DNA from: an uncultured Desulfobacterium sp.
GTDB taxonomy: Bacteria > Desulfobacterota > DSM-4660 > Desulfatiglandales > Desulfatiglandaceae
Length of the DNA: 64,000 nucleotides
Assembly (NCBI GenBank): GCA_900258555.1
Contig: LT984854.1
Coordinates: forward strand, 1,711,617 to 1,775,616
Reading direction: 5' to 3'
In this document: positions 58,401-64,000 of the stretch, in pieces
Layout: every line of letters begins with the position of its first letter
How positions within the stretch are numbered: position 1 is the stretch's first letter
Program-made: the position numbers and the translations under genes
Notes under the pieces: generated by a model
The model's input: only the letters and a program-made list of their open reading frames with translations
Database searches by the model: none
Told to the model about the DNA's origin: nothing

Positions 58401-58535
58401 GGAAAGATCGTTATCAGACCGCCCCTTCCGCGAGCCCTTCAACAGGTCGAGATCAACGGCAAAAAAACCGGGAACTTTGACTCAGAGATTATCAGATGTG
58501 ATGAGTGCCCTGCGGAGGTGGTAATGAGGTGTTGA
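55446..58535 (+). CDS. Large (alpha/alpha)6 glycosidase-like protein with discoidin (F5/8C) domain
   Basis: 1029 aa without a signal peptide. Residues about 1-155 form a beta-sandwich of the carbohydrate-binding type (FDFKGGGGFVVARKQFS; TVWFDNLQFED). Residues about 165-285 resemble an F5/8C discoidin domain (YGGLVVHWERGMRPLELEIQVSADGVEW). A further beta domain follows, and residues about 565-920 form a six-hairpin glycosidase barrel (GPRRYNRSWIRDGVMMGATLLRMG; DWNNYSAYEIRIIPALIRLGR). The specific glycoside family is uncertain. The ATG overlaps the stop of the ABC gene (ATGA), so translation is coupled. It probably acts on the same cytoplasmic glucan as the GH94-like enzyme. Confidence 0.8.
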   Translation: MRSELLDDFQDLSGWQAIASGLAQLNITQEEWANVKAMRLDFDFKGGGGFVVARKQFSMTLPESYTFSFGIRGAAPGNIFEFKLMDAGDKNVWRYRVEALEFPQDRQTLKIKSTQISFAWGPLGGGPAREVVAIEFVIAAGPGGKGTVWFDNLQFEDQTYRLTPMVQASSAIAGHEAHHVIDPTTPASWRSESDGPQQLLMDFQTRREYGGLVVHWERGMRPLELEIQVSADGVEWNTVCLTKHGVGEKTYVYLPNAVSRLIRLNLRGSMEGRGVGIAGIEIKPFDFSRSINAFFEGIAKESANGFYPKYLYGEQTYWTPVGTGEDVTQALFNEEGMVEVDKGAFSIEPFIYVDDRLVTWADVMLSQELKDGYLPIPSSFWQADDLKLTITAFAVGNSGESTLFIRYRLENTSARSRSIKFFAALRPFQVTPTWQNWNDFGGVSRITNLEQRTEGVWVNGTRQVIPLTAPGRFGAASFVQGPITEFLKSGDLPGQTHVSDDFGYASGAICYDLNLESGSEKEIYIAIPFGHRDTADAQIDLHSKWSAQEEFAVAVRKWEEKLNAADIRLPVPAQEVINCLKTAAAHILINRDGPALHPGPRRYNRSWIRDGVMMGATLLRMGCNTELRDFIRWYAGFQTEDGNLPDCADRDGCEWLPEYDCWGQFIFGVMECYRFTKDKSFLVEMWPAVLKSISFMETLRGQRLTEAYQTPEKIAYYGLLPESMSHEGYMAHPVHAYWDDFWALRGIQDARIMAEILGYSDEYQRLSGLAESFYENLYGSIKKTIHDHNLDFVPGSVEFADFDPAATSVAISLLDQLHNFPQPATDQTFDKYMVGFRKRARGEIDWNNYSAYEIRIIPALIRLGRRQEAHELLDFFLADRRIPPWNQWPEISWHDPKGPSFIGDMPHSWISGEYILAVRSMFVYERDEDQSLVICAGIREDWLSNPDGVTVKGLPTYYGKLNYTLAQEASDRLRLVINGALTLPPGKIVIRPPLPRALQQVEINGKKTGNFDSEIIRCDECPAEVVMRC

Positions 58536-58560
58536 GCTAAAATTCTTCTGATCCCGCCCG

Positions 58561-58850
58561 ACATCCGGGGCATGGTTAGTACGCAATTCATACTAAACCC
58601 TGAACTCAGGGCGTTGTCATGTCGTGCTGACTTCCCCGGAGACTGGGCCTTATATGCCATTTCTGTTCCCCGGATCAGGTCCGGGGCAGGCTTGACTCAC
58701 AGCCTTGCGCTCGGGCTTCCTTCAGACAACTTCTCGCGAAGACGCCCTTGCCTTCGGCTAGTATTTTGATTAATATGTTCAACATATTAACCGGATTCAC
58801 ATACAGGGGACTTTCACCCCATAAGTTCACGCCCGCGCCGGGCGTACACA
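58561..58850. repeat. Cluster of perfect hairpins (repeat element)
   Basis: The stretch has no gene but contains five compact palindromes: CCCTGAACTCAGGG (58598-58611); CCCCGGA/TCCGGGG with a 5-nt loop (58668-58686); a 10-bp arm pair around 58780 (58770-58790); GGGG/CCCC around ACTTTCA (58806-58820); and ACGCCC/GGGCGT (58829-58845). The GGGGACTTTCACCCC...GGGCGTACAC end looks like a sequence I associate with intergenic repeats in many bacterial genomes (from memory, unverified). It marks the left edge of the accessory tail. Confidence 0.65.
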
Positions 58851-58880
58851 CTAAAATAAAATCAATTACCAACATAATGT

Positions 58881-58909
58881 TTGACGTTATTATCGGATTG
58901 CGTTATTAT
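58881..58909 (+). promoter_or_regulatory. higBA promoter with overlapping direct-repeat operator
   Basis: TTGACG (58881-58886), a 17-nt spacer and TATTAT (58904-58909) form a strong promoter. CGTTATTAT occurs twice (58885-58893 and 58901-58909), 16 bp apart, overlapping the -35 and -10. Autoregulation by the HigA antitoxin is the obvious inference. The expected transcript start, about 58916, lies at the first codon of higB. Confidence 0.7.
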
Positions 58910-58916
58910 TCGGGCT

Positions 58917-59198
58917 ATGATAAAGTCCTTTAACGGTAAAGAGACAGAGAAAATATTCAGCAGGCAAATTTCAAGAAAATTGCCACAGGACATCCAGCGT
59001 ATTGCGCGGAAAAAGCTGGTAATTCTTGATGCCGTAATGGAATTGAATGATTTACGAACGCCACCAGGCAATCGATTGGAGGCATTGGAAAGAGACCGGA
59101 AAGGTCAACACAGCATACGCATTAACGACCAATGGCGGATTTGTTTTAAGTGGCGCGGTGGTGATGCTTATGATGTTGAAATAACAGATTATCATTAG
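58917..59198 (+). CDS. higB: HigB-type toxin (RelE superfamily mRNA interferase)
   Basis: 93 aa. The pattern FNGKETEKIFSRQISRKLP...DLRTPPGNRLEALERDRKGQHSIRINDQWRICFKW is that of HigB/RelE toxins with the plasmid-type reversed gene order (toxin first). It should cleave mRNA on the ribosome. The frame opens at 58881, but that codon is part of the -35 box; ATG 58917 is right. No ribosome site precedes it and the promoter places the transcript start at or next to the ATG, so the mRNA may be leaderless. higA follows after 8 nt. Confidence 0.92.
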   Translation: MIKSFNGKETEKIFSRQISRKLPQDIQRIARKKLVILDAVMELNDLRTPPGNRLEALERDRKGQHSIRINDQWRICFKWRGGDAYDVEITDYH

Positions 59199-59206
59199 GA
59201 GGTTAT

Positions 59207-59512
59207 ATGAGCAAACAACTTCCACCTATCCATCCTGGCGAAATTCTTGTGGAGGAATTTTTAGAGCCCATGGGAATCAGCCAGTATCGTTTGGCAAAAG
59301 ACATAAGTGTGCCCCCAAGGCGCATAAATGAAATTGTGCATGGGAAAAGATCAATTTCTGCAGATACTGCTCTTCGGCTTGGACGTTTTTTCGGTATGTC
59401 CCCCCAGTTCTGGCTAAATCTCCAAACTCGATACGATCTAGAGATTACTGAAGATTATTTAGCGGGTAGACTTGACGACGAAGTTCATGCTCTTCATGCT
59501 CAGACGGGCTAA
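59207..59512 (+). CDS. higA: HigA-type antitoxin
   Basis: 101 aa, HTH_XRE fold. The signature HPGEILVEEFLEPMGISQYRLAKDI, then RRINEIVHGKRSISADTALRLGRFF and MSPQFWLNLQTRYDLE is typical of HigA. It neutralises HigB and probably represses the operon at the direct repeats near 58885-58909. A strong AGGAGG lies before the ATG, in contrast to the toxin, which favours antitoxin excess. The C terminus is slightly longer than minimal HigA. Confidence 0.95.
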   Translation: MSKQLPPIHPGEILVEEFLEPMGISQYRLAKDISVPPRRINEIVHGKRSISADTALRLGRFFGMSPQFWLNLQTRYDLEITEDYLAGRLDDEVHALHAQTG

Positions 59513-59540
59513 ACTGTGTTGGAAAGCCTATAATCGGTTA

Positions 59541-59603
59541 AGGGGGAGATTTTAATTCCCCTCCCCACACCACCACGGCATGCGGGTCTGCATCGGGCGG
59601 TTC
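59541..59603 (-). mobile_element. Group II intron 3' fragment (domains V-VI-like)
   Basis: Read on the minus strand from 59603, the sequence GAACCGCC...GACCCGCATGCC...GTGGTGGTGTGG resembles bacterial group II intron domain V: the lower stem ACCGCC pairs with GGTGGT and an upper ATGC/GCAT stem closes a loop. It is followed by a GGGGAG/CTCCCC hairpin in the place of domain VI (59541-59565). No reverse transcriptase gene is present in the window, so this is an isolated remnant. It flanks the higBA pair. Confidence 0.55.
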
Positions 59604-59812
59604 ACGAAAATGATCAGGCCGTAGCCGGATCAAACTCATTGCCGGGCTGCACAACTAATTCTAATTTGCAATCAAAGCAGTAAAGCAATAAGAGCCTGTA
59701 ACAAGTCATTCGAGTCAATAAGCGAAAGCGCAGGCTGTTTTCACTTCTGACTGACCAACTCGTTGGGATAAGAGATAGAATCACTAATCACGATTATTTC
59801 CCCTGTTATCTA
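59604..59812. other. Intergenic remainder between the intron fragment and the RCC1 gene promoter
   Basis: About 210 bp with no open frame of note and no clear repeat. On the minus strand the part nearest the intron fragment may be residual domain IV intron sequence. Nothing else is supported. Confidence 0.4.
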
Positions 59813-59842
59813 TTGACAAATATTAGAGTATTATATTAATAT
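59813..59842 (+). promoter_or_regulatory. Candidate promoter of the RCC1-like gene
   Basis: TTGACA at 59813-59818 and TAATAT at 59837-59842 with an 18-nt AT-rich spacer, about 70 bp upstream of the start codon. The -35 is perfect and the -10 moderate. Confidence 0.5.
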
Positions 59843-59909
59843 ATCAGCTTAGTTGGTTGAAAATGCATTATATCCTGACATGAAGCTCATGCCCGATTGG
59901 AGGAATGTC

Positions 59910-61943
59910 ATGAACAATAGAATCTCCATGGCAACAGGTCTTTTATTTGTTTTCATTTTTCAGACCATAATTTTTTCACCCTGTCTTGCGTCAGGGGCCG
60001 AGATAGCTGCCGGTGAGGCCCACACAGTGGGCCTGAAGTCTGACGGTACAGTGGCGGCTACCGGATCGAATGATTACGGCCAGTGCGATGTCAATGACTG
60101 GAGTGGTATTATTCATGTGGCTGCCGGCGATAATCATACCATAGGCCTGAGGGCGAACGGCACGGTGGTGGCTACGGGATTGAATGATATAGGCCAGTGC
60201 AGTGTTACCGAATGGACCGGTATCACACAGGTGGCTGCCGGCGCCAGACATACCGTGGTTCTGAAGTCCGACGGCACAGTGGGAGCTGTTGGACTGAATT
60301 ATGATGGCCAGGTCGAAGTCAGTGGATGGACCGGTATTATACAGGTGTCTGCCGGCACTTATCACACCATAGGCCTGAAGTCTGATGGTACAGTGGTGGC
60401 TGTTGGAGGGGATACTCGTGATTATGGCCAGTGCGATGTCAGCGGATGGACTAATATTATACAGGTCTGTGCAGCCTATTATCATACCTTAGGCCTGAGG
60501 TCGGACGGCACAGTGGTGTGGGCTGGAAAAAATTGGTATGGCCAGTGCTATTTCCCCTTACCCCAATGGACTGGTATCACACAGGTGTCTACCAGCTATA
60601 GTCACACAGTAGGTTTGAAGTCAGACGGCACGGTGGTGGCTACCGGACAGAATAATTATGGCCAGTGCAATGTAAGTGGGTGGTCGGATATTGTTTATAT
60701 CGCTACGGGCGCCGAATATACTGTAGGTCTCAGGTCAGACGGTACAGTAGTGTCTGCCGGAAGTGATAATGATGGCCGGTGGGAAGCCAAAGTGTGGTTT
60801 CTGGGTGTTGGTCCTTCTGTTGCAGCAGGCACCCAACATTCAGTGTACCTGAAGCCGGACGGCACGGTGACGGCTACCGGACGGAATGATAGTGGCCAGT
60901 GTGATTTGTCGGGATGGTCTGGTATTACACAGGTATCTGCTGGCTTTTCTTATATATTAGGCCTGAGGTCAGACGGCACGGTGGCGGCAGTCGGGTCGAA
61001 TGATCGTGGCCAGTGCAACATCGGTGGATGGTTGGGTATCAGGCAAACGGCTGCCTGCCATTTTCATACTCTAGGCCTGAAGTCAGATGGCACCGTTGTG
61101 ACTGTCGGATCGAATGATAATGGCCAGCGTAGTAATGTTGACGGCGTGTGGTCTGGTATCAAACAAGTGTGTGGTAGCCAGTGTCATACAGTAGGCCTGA
61201 AGTCAGACGGCACGGTAGTGGCTGTTGGATCGAATGGTTATGGCCAGTGCAATGTCAGTGGATGGACTGGCATTACGCATGTAACCGCCTACGGTCTCCA
61301 TACCATAGGCCTTAAGTCAGACGGCACGGTGGTGGCTGTTGGAATGAATAATTACGGCCAGTGTGATGTCGGCAATTGGGGGGTAACATCCTCTGCCTGT
61401 GTAAGCCGGAAGTTAAAGGCAGCATCTACAGTTTGTAAGTCTTTAACGAGTTGTTTCATAAAATCAATAAAAGACCCTGCTGGTGTCAGCCTGAAAGATT
61501 GTATTGGAAAACCAATGAAAAATTTTGAGAAAGGCTGGGAAAATGCAGAGAAAGCTGCCGCAAAAAAAGATCAGGAATGTTCTTCTGCTGTTAAAGAATT
61601 GGTCTTGGAATATATTTGTTGGAAACTGGATGGTATCAAGGAGCAAATCTATTCGGGGATAGACCCTAATGATAAAAAGGCCGTTAATTTAGCTATCGCC
61701 CTTGTAAAGGCCGTAAACACGAGGTGTAGCAGTTTACTAAGCGCGGAAAGCGCATATGCAAAGAAGCCGGGTGACCCAAAAAAGGCGGAAAAAAAGACAA
61801 AAGCAAAAAGTAAAGCGGATATAAAATTCCAGAAGGCCTATGACAAGGCCCTGTCCAAGGGAGCATCATATTCCGGTCCGGCATATGATGACCTTATAAC
61901 CATGATGGATAACCTGGTTAATAATGCCCGAAATGGTATTTGA
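59910..61943 (+). CDS. Secreted RCC1-like repeat protein
   Basis: 677 aa from ATG 59910 (GGAGG 6 nt upstream; the frame opens at 59853). A signal peptide (GLLFVFIFQTIIFSPCLASG) exports it. Residues 32 to about 495 contain 12 tandem RCC1-type units of 38-41 aa, each built on VxAGxxHTxGLKSDGTVVAxGxNxYGQCxVxxWTGI. RCC1 units fold as propeller blades; 12 is more than the usual seven and may give two propellers. The remaining 180 residues are helical, Cys-containing and end lysine-rich (KKAEKKTKAKSKADIK). Role unknown: adhesion, binding or effector function are all possible. It lies in a region of toxin-antitoxin genes. Confidence 0.87.
   Translation: MNNRISMATGLLFVFIFQTIIFSPCLASGAEIAAGEAHTVGLKSDGTVAATGSNDYGQCDVNDWSGIIHVAAGDNHTIGLRANGTVVATGLNDIGQCSVTEWTGITQVAAGARHTVVLKSDGTVGAVGLNYDGQVEVSGWTGIIQVSAGTYHTIGLKSDGTVVAVGGDTRDYGQCDVSGWTNIIQVCAAYYHTLGLRSDGTVVWAGKNWYGQCYFPLPQWTGITQVSTSYSHTVGLKSDGTVVATGQNNYGQCNVSGWSDIVYIATGAEYTVGLRSDGTVVSAGSDNDGRWEAKVWFLGVGPSVAAGTQHSVYLKPDGTVTATGRNDSGQCDLSGWSGITQVSAGFSYILGLRSDGTVAAVGSNDRGQCNIGGWLGIRQTAACHFHTLGLKSDGTVVTVGSNDNGQRSNVDGVWSGIKQVCGSQCHTVGLKSDGTVVAVGSNGYGQCNVSGWTGITHVTAYGLHTIGLKSDGTVVAVGMNNYGQCDVGNWGVTSSACVSRKLKAASTVCKSLTSCFIKSIKDPAGVSLKDCIGKPMKNFEKGWENAEKAAAKKDQECSSAVKELVLEYICWKLDGIKEQIYSGIDPNDKKAVNLAIALVKAVNTRCSSLLSAESAYAKKPGDPKKAEKKTKAKSKADIKFQKAYDKALSKGASYSGPAYDDLITMMDNLVNNARNGI
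60003..61395 (+). repeat. Tandem coding repeat, 12 units of about 116 bp
   Basis: In-frame repeats encoding RCC1-like units. The nucleotide words GGCCTGAAGTC, GACGGCAC and GGCCAGTG recur once per unit, so similarity is visible at DNA level as well as protein level. Units 7 and 10 are the most diverged. The repeat could change copy number by recombination. Confidence 0.85.
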
Positions 61944-62002
61944 TAACAGTCTTGATGATCTCGTGAAAAGTCAGAAATCGCCTTTTTACTGGGTGTTAAG
62001 TT

Positions 62003-62080
62003 TCAGGTGTTATGTTTTAAGAGATTAAAATCAAAGAACAGTTTAAACATAAAACTTAATACTTAAAACATGAAACCTGA
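62003..62080. repeat. Imperfect inverted repeat downstream of the RCC1 gene
   Basis: TCAGGT (62003-62008) and ATGTTTTAAG (62012-62021) pair with CTTAAAACAT (62062-62071) and ACCTGA (62075-62080). It lies in the 205-bp gap before the second toxin-antitoxin pair. It may end transcription or be a dispersed repeat; there is no T-tract. Confidence 0.55.
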
Positions 62081-62107
62081 TGAATTGGCATCAATGCTTG
62101 ACTTTCG

Positions 62108-62133
62108 GTCCGAATATGATACTGTTTACGGAC
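62108..62133 (+). promoter_or_regulatory. Candidate operator of the Phd/ParE-type pair
   Basis: GTCCG (62108-62112) and CGGAC (62129-62133) flank a TATGAT -10-like box (62115-62120). A palindrome across the promoter is the usual arrangement for antitoxin autoregulation. The -35 is unclear; TTGACT at 62098-62103 is too close for ideal spacing. Confidence 0.4.
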
Positions 62134-62148
62134 TGGAGGTAACTTAAA

Positions 62149-62430
62149 ATGAATATTACAAATGATATCAAGCCAGTAACCTACTTAAAGTCACGGGCGG
62201 CTGATTTGCTTAATCAAATCAACGAAACCCATCGGGCCGTTATAATAACCCAAAACGGTGAGCCCAGGGCCATATTACAAGATCCTGAAAGTTACGAAAA
62301 TATGCGTAATGCTATCGGCATGTTAAAACTTATTTCCCTTGGTGAAGGCGATATAAGAGAGGGACGATTCAGTTCACAGGAAGATATTTTCAATGATATC
62401 GAGAATGGACTGGAAGCAAGCCGTAAATGA
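62149..62430 (+). CDS. Phd/YefM-family antitoxin
   Basis: 93 aa. The N-terminal Phd/YefM domain reads DIKPVTYLKSRAADLLNQINETHRAVIITQNGEPRAILQDPESYENM, a DNA-binding dimer fold. The C-terminal part (GEGDIREGRFSSQEDIFNDIE) is the acidic toxin-neutralising tail. GGAGG stands 10 nt before the ATG. It overlaps the toxin gene by ATGA, so both are made from one message. Confidence 0.92.
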   Translation: MNITNDIKPVTYLKSRAADLLNQINETHRAVIITQNGEPRAILQDPESYENMRNAIGMLKLISLGEGDIREGRFSSQEDIFNDIENGLEASRK

Positions 62431-62753
62431 GCAACAGATACCAGGTTGTATGGGCAGCAGCAGCGCAAAATGATTTAAAACAAATCATTGATTATATCGC
62501 CATTGGTAGTCCCGGTAACGCATTGCATATCCTTCAAAAAATCAAACAAAAGACATCAGATCTCTATGCCATGCCTGAACGTGGTCGAATAGTACCTGAA
62601 TTAAAAGCTCAAGGAATACACATTTACAGAGAATTAATTATTGCCCCATGGCGAGTTATATACAGAATATCAGATACGACCGTATTTGTCTTGTCAGTTA
62701 TTGATTCCAGACGAAATGTCGAAGACATTTTGCTCGATAGATTCTCCAAATAA
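62427..62753 (+). CDS. RelE/ParE-family toxin
   Basis: 108 aa. The pattern VVWAAAAQNDLKQIIDYIA, then PERGRIVPELKAQGIHIYRELIIAPWRVIYRI and VFVLSVIDSRRNVEDIL is that of the RelE/ParE superfamily, nearer ParE in its long N-terminal helical hairpin. It may poison gyrase or cleave mRNA; sequence alone does not decide. Translation is coupled to the antitoxin by the ATGA overlap. Confidence 0.9.
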   Translation: MSNRYQVVWAAAAQNDLKQIIDYIAIGSPGNALHILQKIKQKTSDLYAMPERGRIVPELKAQGIHIYRELIIAPWRVIYRISDTTVFVLSVIDSRRNVEDILLDRFSK

Positions 62754-63075
62754 TAAAAGATAACCTGATCTTGATTCTCAAACCGGATTCCTTGATAAAT
62801 TGTAAGGGAGAGCGGCTAATGTACTGTTAGAATGAATAATCCCATGAAGTTGGAATGTCGAAATACAAACATTTTGTCTGCATTTCGACAGATACATTTA
62901 TGCCATCTTCTTTCCATTCGCCCCCCTCTTTAAATAATTTCTCATGATTTCGGTAGGTTATCTCTGATGTGATTTAGCGCACCCTGTTTGGCACAAATTT
63001 GGCTAAATATTCAGCAGGCTTTCGGATAATTCTCATCACTCCCAATTAAAAACACAAAAGGAGAAGCGCAGCAAT
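62754..63075. other. Intergenic stretch with a 9-bp inverted repeat
   Basis: 322 bp without a convincing gene. TGTCGAAAT (62856-62864) recurs inverted as ATTTCGACA (62882-62890), forming a hairpin with a 17-nt loop. There is no T-tract. The last 20 bases supply GGAG as a rather distant ribosome site for the next gene. Confidence 0.5.
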
Positions 63076-63414
63076 ATGGTTCTCGCAACCCTAAGAATGA
63101 TGTTTCCTTCGGAAAAATTTTCAGAGGCATTGAAAATCCTCCGGACGATATCCGAACAGAGCAGGGTCCAACCGGGCTGCATAAACTCCCGGCTTTACAG
63201 AAACGGTCAGGACGAGAATGTCCTTTTGTTCGAGCAACTATGGAGTGATGAAGATAATCTGGAACATTATCTACAATCAGACGAATACAGAATGGTTCTC
63301 CTTGTGTTGGAAATGGCGATGGAAAAGCCTGAGATCAGGTTCGATACCATATTACGTTCAACCGGCATTGAAACCATAGAAAAGGCAAGAGGCAACAAAG
63401 CCGGAGTGCAATAA
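63076..63414 (+). CDS. ABM-domain (antibiotic biosynthesis monooxygenase-like) protein
   Basis: 112 aa, a dimeric alpha+beta barrel type. FSEALKILRTISEQSRVQPGCINSRLYRNGQDENVLLFEQLWSDED carries the ABM pattern (short helix, GC-S-x-Y strand, LxEQWxxxxxLxxH-like). Members include YgiN-type quinol monooxygenases and haem-degrading enzymes, but many have no known activity. No haem-specific residues can be assigned. It is followed after 12 nt by the channel-like gene, so the two are probably co-transcribed. Confidence 0.8.
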   Translation: MVLATLRMMFPSEKFSEALKILRTISEQSRVQPGCINSRLYRNGQDENVLLFEQLWSDEDNLEHYLQSDEYRMVLLVLEMAMEKPEIRFDTILRSTGIETIEKARGNKAGVQ

Positions 63415-63426
63415 GGAATTGATCGC

Positions 63427-63966
63427 ATGAGAAAAAAGGATCACATAGCAATAGGCCATCATCGCATCGGCCATTATCGTTTCCTTCTTATTGCAATCGT
63501 GTTGATGTTTGTACTTCGTCCTTTTCTGGAAGGATATACAGGAATAGGTTTTCTGACAGACGTTTTCTTCTCCCTTATTCTTCTTTCCGGGGCCTACGCC
63601 TTCAGTTATCGAGCAAGGGCCTTTATCGTAGCCGTGTCCATCGCGGTTCCCGCACTGGCACTCGAGGTGATTTCTTATTTTTACTTTTCAGAGCCGTTAC
63701 AGATCATCAAAAGGATCGCTATGGCCCTGTTTTTTGCCTATATCCTTGCCATTATTCTATCACACATCTTCAGGGAGGAAGAAGTTACGGAGGACGTCAT
63801 TACAGGTGCGGTCTGCGCCTATTTTATCATTGGAATCTTATGGGCCTTTGTTTTTTACTTCCTGGAGCTGGCTCATGAAGGTTCTTTTTATAATTCCAAA
63901 GGCATGCTAAATAGTGTCCATCCAATAATAAGTGATTTTTGGTTTGGTCATTGGCAACAGATATAG
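63427..63966 (+). CDS. Potassium-channel-family membrane protein truncated before the pore
   Basis: 179 aa with about five membrane segments (for example residues 19-31, 42-60, 65-85, 95-112 and 125-148). The block EEEVTEDVITGAVCAYFIIGILWAFVFYFLELAHEGSF is characteristic of bacterial two-TM/ion_trans_2 potassium channels, in which it is followed by DFxYFSFxTLTTxGYGDI. Here the protein stops (FWFGHWQQI) before any TxGYG selectivity filter. A short downstream stretch in another frame reads SLATDIEA, a possible trace of the filter region after a deletion. It is either a decayed channel or a pore-less relative. Confidence 0.75.
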   Translation: MRKKDHIAIGHHRIGHYRFLLIAIVLMFVLRPFLEGYTGIGFLTDVFFSLILLSGAYAFSYRARAFIVAVSIAVPALALEVISYFYFSEPLQIIKRIAMALFFAYILAIILSHIFREEEVTEDVITGAVCAYFIIGILWAFVFYFLELAHEGSFYNSKGMLNSVHPIISDFWFGHWQQI

Positions 63967-64000
63967 AAGCACAAGATATCTTCTATAACAAATTTCCGTA

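Noticed and set aside
56983..58442. Minus-strand open frames within the large glycosidase gene
   Set aside because: Antisense shadows produced by GC-rich codon use; no conserved motif.
60003..61395. CRISPR-like periodic repeats
   Set aside because: The period is about 116 bp, the repeats are in frame through a long coding sequence, and there are no short direct repeats with unique spacers.

Overview
The window looks like chromosomal DNA of a deltaproteobacterium in the broad sense (Desulfobacterota). The basis is gene content and gene order: an rplU-rpmA-obgE-proB-proA-nadD-rsfS block, a DUF4911-miaB pair behind nadK, a GlnB/GlnD pair, an orphan PAS histidine kinase, a LonB/AAA_32-type protease, a 29-residue bS22-like ribosomal peptide and a proteobacterial-type PlsB. 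Cell-envelope genes (lipoprotein lytic transglycosylase, PagL-like outer-membrane protein) indicate a Gram-negative. No rRNA or tRNA gene and no CRISPR array was seen.

Layout. 0-4 kb: 5' end of an Elp3-like radical SAM gene overlapping rnc (minus), then pyrR, a hypothetical gene, yjbQ and a chemoreceptor cut off after its second membrane segment. 4-7.2 kb: carB (minus). 7.7-12.5 kb: an MBL-fold hydrolase, a cereblon-type CULT-domain protein, a Lon-family Ser/Lys protease, a DUF151 nuclease and a LUD protein, all plus strand. 12.5-13.5 kb: an open stretch holding a cluster of inverted repeats that fold into a plausible multi-branched RNA, followed by a 53-codon basic ORF. 13.5-19.6 kb: a shortened MltF-like transglycosylase, then glnD, glnB and a PAS histidine kinase (minus). 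20-33 kb: a plus-strand run of a cyclophilin-FKBP fusion, a HAD phosphatase, the ribosomal/Obg/proline block, nadD-rsfS, a BepA-like M48 protease, TerC, a PagL-like protein, murI, a CBS-ACT protein, nfu and hbd. 33-45.3 kb: a long minus-strand run centred on purine and NAD metabolism (ppx, guaB, guaA, PHP, kinase pair, ade, nadK, DUF4911, miaB, REC-GGDEF). 45.4-58.5 kb: plsB, then a sigma54-type regulator followed by a tightly spaced GH94-like phosphorylase, SbmA-type ABC fusion and large (alpha/alpha)6 glycosidase. 58.5-64 kb: an accessory tail with dense hairpins, a higBA pair, a group II intron fragment, a secreted 12-repeat RCC1-like protein, a Phd/ParE-type pair, an ABM-family gene and a potassium-channel-like gene that stops before the selectivity filter.

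Main points of interest. (1) A bacterial CULT protein with all zinc cysteines and the aromatic cage lies directly upstream of a Lon-family protease; eukaryotic cereblon joins a Lon-type domain to a CULT domain. (2) The carbohydrate operon at 50.4-58.5 kb has an ABC half whose nucleotide-binding domain has lost the residues needed for ATP hydrolysis. (3) The structured non-coding region at 12.8-13.2 kb is unexplained. Several starts were moved from the longest open frame to the start that has a Shine-Dalgarno sequence; each entry says so.
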